A DNA stretch of 9,033 nucleotides from positions 1 through 9,033 of the forward strand of contig DMQW01000164.1 in NCBI GenBank assembly GCA_003455565.1, written 5' to 3'. A program made the position numbers and the translations under genes. Every line of letters starts with the position of its first letter. Within the stretch, counting starts at the first letter, position 1. Positions 1 to 5,093 of this stretch are shown piece after piece. The DNA is from Limisphaerales bacterium. GTDB lineage: Bacteria > Verrucomicrobiota > Verrucomicrobiia > Limisphaerales > UBA11358. Under the pieces are notes generated by a model. The model was not told the origin of the DNA. It was given only the letters and a program-made list of their open reading frames with translations, and did not search any database.

Positions 1-2
1 TC

Positions 3-1526
3 GCAAGTTATCACGGGAATCTGACTTTACCTGCTGATGCAAATGAGAATTCTTGGATTGCATCACACTATACTGAATCTTTTTGCTGGATCGGGCTTTA
101 TTGGGCCCACTGCGACGCAAACGGTCTCGGTTGTGGAAACTTTTATCCTCATTATGCAGATGGATCATTTGCGCCAGGAGGAATCAATACTTACAGTGGA
201 TATGCGAATTGGAACCCCTATGATGGGTCTGGCCGACTTGACCTTTTACCATCTCCCTCTGGGGTAATTAACTATATGGGTTCGGGCTTATGGGGAGATA
301 GTAGTAACGGAGACTCGCGTGATGGAATTGGCGAAGTCCTGTCTCCAGTGGTTACTTTTACAAACCAGTGGCTAATCCCTGAACCGCCGGCAACGAGTCG
401 GCTCTCAATAAGCGGACTTTCGCTTGCGACTGGCTTGCCGCGTCCCAATCAGACGAACAGCACTTCCATTTTCTACGCTTTTGCCGACGACCTGAATCAA
501 TCTGGAAAGCTTGATGCGGGAGATGATTTCACTCTGGCGGAATATGTGGTGTCGGGAAACACATGGACGATAAACACGTTGGTCCAAATTCCCATCACTG
601 CCGGGAATGTTGCCCAAAGTTTCAGCCTCGCTGCTGTCAATTTCACTGGCACTGGCAAAGATACACTGTTCACTGGTGAACCGGATGGACGTGTTTATTC
701 ATGGACTGGCACAGATGCAACCAGTCCATTGCAACGCCAGTTGTTCAGCGACGCCTATGTCGGCAAGGCATGGCAGGCCATGTGCGGTGTTCAAATGCCC
801 GCCTTGGGCAAAGGCTTGGTTGGATTGATGGTTGATCCGACGAATCAAAATGTGTGCAACGTCATTTTCTGGCTGCCACAAGCCGTATTGGCAACACTGC
901 AACCGAGTCTCATCGAAACTGCGCCATCCGCTGCCGTATTGCCCTCAAGCAATCCTCTCGGCAGCAACGCTGTCGTCAGCGTCCGGCTTTGGGACAACGA
1001 AGGCAATGCCTCGACGCCATTCCTTCAATATCAGATTCTTGGCTCGACCAATTGGCAGACTAACACGCTTACGGCATTGGACGGTTTTGCCTACAATCCC
1101 GCCACGCGCGTTACCGCTTTACCCACCGGTATCAATCACACGTTGCGTTGGAACGCGCTGGCTGATCTTGGCGCTAACACCGTCACAAATGTCCTGCTCC
1201 GCGCCCGTGCCCAAGATTTTATGTTGGTGGGAGAATGGTCATCGCCCACGCCGTTTCAAATCAACACCGCTGTTACAACTAATCCGACCAATTCACCTGT
1301 CAATTTTACTGGAATTACACCTGTCAATGGCGGAATCCAGTTCAACTGGCAGGGAAGCACGAACGCCTGGCTGTATCTGCAACGCAGCCCCGCTTTGGCT
1401 GGGACTAATGCGGCCTGGGTCAATATCTGGACCGGTGCGCCGCCCACGTTGAATTTCGGCAGCTACACGGATTTCTTTGGAACGAATCCGATGGGATTCT
1501 ACCGGCTCAAAATTGTCAGCCCGTAA
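3..1526 (+). CDS. C-terminal part of a large secreted protein with a C-type-lectin-like domain (5' end outside window)
   Basis: The frame is open from the first base to the TAA at 1524-1526, so the ATG at 276 is internal and 507 residues are visible. Residues about 1-112 resemble a C-type lectin fold: GNL near residue 5, ENSWI near 15, WIGL at 29-32, a tyrosine-rich stretch with NW at 69-70, and GLWGDSS near 95 followed by a GIGEV close. The usual calcium-site EPN is not seen. Residues 163-174 (DLNQSGKLDAGD) match a canonical EF-hand/dockerin-like calcium loop, followed by a beta-rich stretch with DTLFTGEPDGRVYSW, reminiscent of propeller or FG-GAP repeats. Residues about 310-425 look fibronectin/Ig-like. 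The last 70 residues form a small domain ending FYRLKIVSP, a tail I associate with large verrucomicrobial secreted proteins. Composition looks less GC-rich than the gyrase genes. The role is unknown; carbohydrate binding or adhesion at the cell surface is an inference. Confidence 0.75.
   Translation, partial: ASYHGNLTLPADANENSWIASHYTESFCWIGLYWAHCDANGLGCGNFYPHYADGSFAPGGINTYSGYANWNPYDGSGRLDLLPSPSGVINYMGSGLWGDSSNGDSRDGIGEVLSPVVTFTNQWLIPEPPATSRLSISGLSLATGLPRPNQTNSTSIFYAFADDLNQSGKLDAGDDFTLAEYVVSGNTWTINTLVQIPITAGNVAQSFSLAAVNFTGTGKDTLFTGEPDGRVYSWTGTDATSPLQRQLFSDAYVGKAWQAMCGVQMPALGKGLVGLMVDPTNQNVCNVIFWLPQAVLATLQPSLIETAPSAAVLPSSNPLGSNAVVSVRLWDNEGNASTPFLQYQILGSTNWQTNTLTALDGFAYNPATRVTALPTGINHTLRWNALADLGANTVTNVLLRARAQDFMLVGEWSSPTPFQINTAVTTNPTNSPVNFTGITPVNGGIQFNWQGSTNAWLYLQRSPALAGTNAAWVNIWTGAPPTLNFGSYTDFFGTNPMGFYRLKIVSP
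489..524 (+). other. EF-hand-like calcium-binding loop within the secreted protein
   Basis: The twelve codons read D-L-N-Q-S-G-K-L-D-A-G-D. Positions 1, 3, 5, 9 and 12 are D, N, S, D and D, with Gly at 6 and Leu at 8, which is the standard loop pattern. In secreted bacterial proteins a single loop of this kind usually stabilises a domain junction or belongs to a dockerin-like repeat. Only one copy is visible, so a full dockerin is not supported. Confidence 0.5.
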
Positions 1527-1738
1527 CCCGAATCCGACAAACCAAAGCGGATTTCCAGCGATTCCCCGCCGAAACGCGCCATCCACAACATATTTGGCTG
1601 GCAAGATAAAACTGCCACAACTAATGGTGTTTTTTGTCCAAAAAAAACCGCAGTTTCGCATTGTGGAAACGGGCGGATTTTCATACCTTTTTCATATTCG
1701 TTGCCGCACTAAATTTTACCCGGAATTGCACCATAATT
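1527..1738. other. Intergenic region upstream of gyrB
   Basis: These 212 bp separate the secreted-protein gene from gyrB and hold no convincing ORF. They contain an AT-rich hairpin at 1626-1649 and two copies of TTTTCATA at 1678-1685 and 1689-1696, spaced 11 bp. No strong sigma-70 promoter could be picked. The best partial match is TTGTGG at 1661 with TACCTT at 1684 (17-bp spacer, three of six matches in each box), too weak to annotate on its own. The gyrB promoter is nonetheless expected here. No classic terminator for the upstream gene is evident. Confidence 0.4.
1626..1649. repeat. AT-rich inverted repeat (hairpin) upstream of gyrB
   Basis: The left arm GGTGTTTTTT (1626-1635) pairs with the right arm AAAAAAAACC (1640-1649) around a four-base loop GTCC. 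This gives nine paired positions of ten, with one G/A mismatch. The T-run lies inside the stem rather than after it, so this is not a standard intrinsic terminator. A bent or easily melted A/T tract upstream of gyrB is an alternative reading. Confidence 0.35.
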
Positions 1739-4255
1739 ATGTCGAGTATTTCTGATTTGCCTGAAGAAAAAATCGCGTCGCCTGACCGGATTGCCGACGG
1801 CAATTACGACGCTTCCAAGTTGAGCCAGTTGAAGGGTCTGGAGGCGGTCCGCAAAAAACCGGGCATGTATATCGGCGGCACGGACGAGCGCGCGCTGCAT
1901 CATTGCGTCTCGGAAGTTTTGGACAATTCCGTGGACGAACATCTGGCGGGGCATTGCGACCACATTGAGGTGACGATTCATGTGGACGGTTCGATTTCGA
2001 TCCGCGATGACGGGCGCGGCATTCCGGTGGACATCAATAAAGATTCCGGTTTGCCGGGCGTGGAACTGGTGCTGACGACGCTGCACTCCGGCGGCAAATA
2101 CGGTCAGGGCGGCTACAAATTTTCCGGCGGCACCCATGGCGTCGGCGCGAAGTGCGTGAACGCGGTGAGTGAATGGTTTGAAGTGGAAGTTTCGCGCGAC
2201 GGCGAGGTGCATCACATGGAGTTTGAGCGCGGCAAGACGGTTCAGAAACTTCATGTCATCGGCAAGGCGAAGAACACCGGCACGTTGATCACGTTCCTGC
2301 CGGACAAAGAAATCTTCCGCGAGACGGTGGAGTTCAAGGCAAACATCATTTCTCAACGACTGCGCGAGCTGGCGTTTTTGAATTCGGGTCTGGAAATTGT
2401 TTTCACGGACGAACGCCAGACCACTACCGAGCCGGAAAAGTTTTATTACAAGAACGGCATCGAGGAATTCGTCAAACAGCTCAACAAGAGCAAAGAGCCG
2501 TTGCATCCGAAGCCGATTTCATTTCGCAAGGAGACGAAGGAAAAACTGGATGACAAGGATATCGAGGTTCACGTCGAGGTCGTGATGCAATACAACGACA
2601 GCTACAACGACCAGGTGTTGTGCTACACGAATACGATTCACAATCCCGACGGCGGCACGCATTTGTCCGGCTTCCGCAGCGCGGTGACGCGGGCGATCAA
2701 TCAATACGCGAAGTCGAACGAAATCCTGAAGGACAAGGATCCGCAGATCACGGGCGACGACGTGCGCGAAGGTTTGACGGCGGTGATTTCGGTGAAGCAC
2801 AGTGACCCGAAATTTGAATCGCAGACGAAGGTGAAACTGCTTTCGCCGGAAGTGGAACGCATCGTCGGCTCGATTTCTTACGAAGGTTTGATGGCTTATT
2901 TCGATGCAAATCCGCCGGTGGCGAAACGCATCATTGATAAAAGTCTCACGGCGGCGCGCGCGCGTGAGGCGGCGCGCAAGGCGCGGGAAGCGGTTCGTAA
3001 ATCCGCGCTCACGGGCGGCGGTCTGCCGGGCAAGCTGGCGGATTGTTCCGATCGCGATCCGGTCAACACCGAACTTTATATTGTCGAAGGTGATTCCGCC
3101 GGCGGCTCGGCGAAACAGGGGCGCGACCGGAAATTTCAGGCGATTTTGCCGATTCGCGGAAAATTAATTAATGTTGAAAAAGCGCGGCTTGATCGCGTGC
3201 TTCAGAACAACGAAATCCGCACGATGATCACAGCCATCGGCACGGGCATCGGCGATGGCGAGGGTGAAGGCACGTTCAATCTGGAGAAATTGCGCTACCA
3301 CAAAATCATCATCATGACCGATGCCGATGTGGACGGCTCGCATATCCGCACGTTGCTGCTGACGTTTTTCTACCGCCAGATGCCGCAGCTCGTGAAGCAG
3401 GGTTTTGTTTATATCGCGCAGCCGCCGCTTTACTCGATCACGCGCAAGAAGAAGACGGATTACATTGACGATGACGTGCAGCTCAACCGCATTCTGCTGC
3501 AAAACGGCACGGAGGAAGTGAAGTTGAAAAATCTCGCGGACGGCCGTGAATTCACGCCGAAGCAGTTGGAGGAAATTCTCGCGCTGCTCGAATCGCTGGA
3601 CAAGCACGCGACCTACATCAAGCGGCTCGGCGGCGATTTTGCGAACTACGTTGACAAGCGCGCGAAGGACGGGACGCTGCCGCAATTCATGGTGAAGGTG
3701 CGCGACGGCAACGACGACACGGTGCATTATTTTATCACGGGCGAAGAGCTGGAGACGTTCAAGCTGGCGAACGGCGATCTGTTCAACGGTGACACTGAGG
3801 TGCGCAAAAAGGACGGCCCGACGCGGCGCGCGAAAGTTTCTGATTTGCATCTTGAAGGCAAAGCCATCGCGGATCTGCTCGGCAAACTTTCCAAGAAGGG
3901 GTTGGCCGTGGATCATTACGCCGCGCAGGACAAGCCGCTGTTTGAACTGACCGAGGGCGAAGGCGAACGCGCGACGGTGACGCCGTTGTTTTCGATTCCG
4001 GAAATTCTCGACGGCGTGAAAACCGTCGGCAAAAAAGGCATCCAGATGACTCGTTTCAAGGGTCTCGGCGAAATGGACGCGAAGGAACTTTTCGAGACAA
4101 CGATGAATCCGGTCCGGCGCAAGCTTCTCCGCATCGAACTTACGGACGCTATCGAGGCGGAGGAAATGTTCGTGCGGCTCATGGGCGACGAAGTTGAACC
4201 GCGCCGCCAGTTCATCGAAGACAACGCGCTGAACGTCCGCAACCTCGATGTGTAA
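1739..4255 (+). CDS. gyrB: DNA gyrase subunit B (ATPase subunit)
   Basis: GyrB supplies the ATPase and Toprim parts of the cytoplasmic A2B2 gyrase, which introduces negative supercoils. The 838-residue product has every expected block. The GHKL ATPase domain has EVLDN with the catalytic Glu59 and Asn63, DDGRG at 90-94 and the ATP-lid GGTHGVG at 130-136. The transducer domain carries the QTK loop near 362-364. The Toprim domain has EGDSAGG at 450-456 and DADVDGSH at 528-535. The C-terminal tail has RFKGLGEM and GDEVEPRRQFIE. About 180 residues between PPLYSI and RFKGLGEM form a Toprim insertion like that of the longer Gram-negative GyrB (E. coli, 804 residues), absent from roughly 640-residue forms. 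I chose ATG 1739 because homology begins shortly after it; a TTG at 1634 would add 35 residues unlike GyrB. Only a weak CGGAA lies upstream. The distance to gyrA, interrupted by a toxin-antitoxin module, is the notable context. ParE is less likely given the paired GyrA with a GyrA box. Confidence 0.96.
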   Translation: MSSISDLPEEKIASPDRIADGNYDASKLSQLKGLEAVRKKPGMYIGGTDERALHHCVSEVLDNSVDEHLAGHCDHIEVTIHVDGSISIRDDGRGIPVDINKDSGLPGVELVLTTLHSGGKYGQGGYKFSGGTHGVGAKCVNAVSEWFEVEVSRDGEVHHMEFERGKTVQKLHVIGKAKNTGTLITFLPDKEIFRETVEFKANIISQRLRELAFLNSGLEIVFTDERQTTTEPEKFYYKNGIEEFVKQLNKSKEPLHPKPISFRKETKEKLDDKDIEVHVEVVMQYNDSYNDQVLCYTNTIHNPDGGTHLSGFRSAVTRAINQYAKSNEILKDKDPQITGDDVREGLTAVISVKHSDPKFESQTKVKLLSPEVERIVGSISYEGLMAYFDANPPVAKRIIDKSLTAARAREAARKAREAVRKSALTGGGLPGKLADCSDRDPVNTELYIVEGDSAGGSAKQGRDRKFQAILPIRGKLINVEKARLDRVLQNNEIRTMITAIGTGIGDGEGEGTFNLEKLRYHKIIIMTDADVDGSHIRTLLLTFFYRQMPQLVKQGFVYIAQPPLYSITRKKKTDYIDDDVQLNRILLQNGTEEVKLKNLADGREFTPKQLEEILALLESLDKHATYIKRLGGDFANYVDKRAKDGTLPQFMVKVRDGNDDTVHYFITGEELETFKLANGDLFNGDTEVRKKDGPTRRAKVSDLHLEGKAIADLLGKLSKKGLAVDHYAAQDKPLFELTEGEGERATVTPLFSIPEILDGVKTVGKKGIQMTRFKGLGEMDAKELFETTMNPVRRKLLRIELTDAIEAEEMFVRLMGDEVEPRRQFIEDNALNVRNLDV

Positions 4256-4264
4256 AATTAGGAT

Positions 4265-4293
4265 TTGACAATGTAGTCACGCGTGACTACATT
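4265..4293 (+). promoter_or_regulatory. Sigma-70-type promoter of the toxin-antitoxin module
   Basis: A perfect -35 TTGACA (4265-4270) is followed by exactly 17 bp and a -10 TACATT (4288-4293, four of six matches to TATAAT). If the last -10 base is position -7, then +1 is 4300, the A of the antitoxin ATG, predicting a leaderless transcript. The spacer and -10 lie inside a perfect palindrome, so repressor binding would block polymerase. The promoter begins 9 bp after the gyrB stop. Confidence 0.75.
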
Positions 4294-4294
4294 G
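4269..4294. promoter_or_regulatory. 26-bp perfect palindrome, probable antitoxin operator
   Basis: The half-site CAATGTAGTCACG is followed directly by its exact reverse complement, 13 bp each side, centred between 4281 and 4282 on ACGCGT. It covers the promoter spacer and the -10 box. Type II antitoxins commonly bind such palindromes through their N-terminal dimer domain, alone or with toxin, to repress their own operon. In RNA read through from gyrB it could also fold into a hairpin ending 5 nt before the antitoxin ATG. It is not followed by a U-tract, so termination is less likely. Confidence 0.75.
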
Positions 4295-4299
4295 ATGCC

Positions 4300-4635
4300 A
4301 TGAAAACAAAACGTGTTGGAATAAAATACCCGGAACACAAGCCGTCAGCCTTGGTGCTGAACGACGCCGTGGCCTTGCCTGGTGTGGGGCTTTCCATCCC
4401 GGTGCGCGCGGCCAAGGCGAAACTGTCGGCGCTGCTGGAGTTGGTGGCGGGCGGCCAGGAAATCACGATCACCTCTGACGGCAAGCCGAAGGCAGTCCTA
4501 TCACCGGTGGGCAAGCACAAGGCGCGGAAAGTTTTCACGGGCACTTGGGAACATTTGAAAAAAATGCCGATGCAAACCGAAGGGCCGTTCGCCGATGAAA
4601 TCATCCGTGCTGACCGCGATGGGCGTGGCTGGTAA
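4300..4635 (+). CDS. Phd/YefM-family type II antitoxin
   Basis: This is a 111-residue protein. Residues about 33-70 match the Phd/YefM fold: IPVRAAKAKLSALLELV, then an EITIT strand and GKPKAVLSPV. This is the DNA-binding, dimer-forming part that would recognise the operator palindrome just upstream. The C-terminal portion (ADEIIRADRDGRGW) is the kind of flexible tail that in this family wraps the partner toxin and blocks its active site. The N-terminal 30 residues are longer than in a minimal Phd protein. ATG 4300 is preferred because it sits at the predicted transcription start, but internal GTG starts (for example residue 29 or 35) cannot be excluded. There is no ribosome-binding site. The stop lies 5 bp before the toxin ATG, as expected for a coupled antitoxin-toxin pair. 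A vapB-type name would fit the partner, but the fold is Phd-like, so no symbol is given. Confidence 0.88.
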   Translation: MKTKRVGIKYPEHKPSALVLNDAVALPGVGLSIPVRAAKAKLSALLELVAGGQEITITSDGKPKAVLSPVGKHKARKVFTGTWEHLKKMPMQTEGPFADEIIRADRDGRGW

Positions 4636-4640
4636 AGATC

Positions 4641-5078
4641 ATGTATCTCGACTCCTGCGTCATCGTAAAACTGGTCAGCCACGAACCCGACAGCGCGGCC
4701 TATCACGGCATTGTGGCTGGCCACTCCATTGTCACCTCGGAGCTGGCGGTGGCGGAAGTTCGATCCGCTCTGCTCACCAAAGAACGGGCAGGGCGGATTT
4801 CCCATCAGGCGCGCATCGCTGGCTGGCGGTTGTTTCAGGACAAAGTGCGCGACCAGGAATTTATCCTGCTCCCGTTGGATCGTCACGTCATCGAACGCGC
4901 GGGCGCGGTGATTGACCAGTGCCATCCCAACGTCGCGCTGCGGACGCTCGATGCGATTCACGTCGCGACGGCGGAATTGCATGGTGGCGAACAAATGTGC
5001 AGCAGCGACCAGCGGGTGTGCGATGCGTCGGACTTCATCGGTCTGTCGCTGACCGCGCCGCCACCAAAAACAAAATAA
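4641..5078 (+). CDS. vapC: VapC-family PIN-domain ribonuclease toxin
   Basis: This 145-residue protein spans a complete PIN domain. The expected acidic residues of the metal site are present: Asp4 in MYLDSCVIVKL, Glu39 in ELAVAEVRSAL, Asp104 in TLDAIHVATA and Asp123 in SSDQRV. VapC toxins are magnesium-dependent endoribonucleases. Characterised members cut initiator tRNA, other tRNAs or the 23S rRNA sarcin-ricin loop and so halt translation; the target here is unknown. The full set of catalytic acids suggests it is active unless bound by the antitoxin encoded immediately upstream. Start and stop give 5-bp and 15-bp gaps to the antitoxin and gyrA, so all three may share transcripts. It is not a gyrase poison of the CcdB or ParE type, so its position next to gyrA is not explained by its family's known target. 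The GGTAAAGATC ahead of the ATG is a poor ribosome-binding site, consistent with translational coupling. Confidence 0.9.
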   Translation: MYLDSCVIVKLVSHEPDSAAYHGIVAGHSIVTSELAVAEVRSALLTKERAGRISHQARIAGWRLFQDKVRDQEFILLPLDRHVIERAGAVIDQCHPNVALRTLDAIHVATAELHGGEQMCSSDQRVCDASDFIGLSLTAPPPKTK

Positions 5079-5093
5079 TTTTTTAATTTAATC

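Noticed and set aside
37..267. Small ORF overlapping the 5' end of the secreted-protein gene
   Set aside because: It lies in a different frame of a region whose codons clearly belong to the lectin-like domain, and has no recognisable features.
276..1526. The ATG at 276 as start of the first gene
   Set aside because: The same frame is open without a stop back to base 3, and the upstream residues complete a lectin-like domain, so 276 is internal.
1634..1738. TTG at 1634 as the gyrB start, adding 35 residues
   Set aside because: The extension is encoded by the A-rich hairpin and promoter region and does not resemble GyrB; ATG 1739 starts just before the conserved core.
4269..4294. Palindrome as the gyrB intrinsic terminator
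   Set aside because: No U-tract follows it, and it contains a well-formed promoter; an operator is the better reading.
4641..5078. Toxin as a gyrase poison (CcdB or ParE type), which would explain its position
   Set aside because: The four acidic residues and MYLDSCVIVKL start are those of a PIN-domain RNase; nothing resembles CcdB or ParE.
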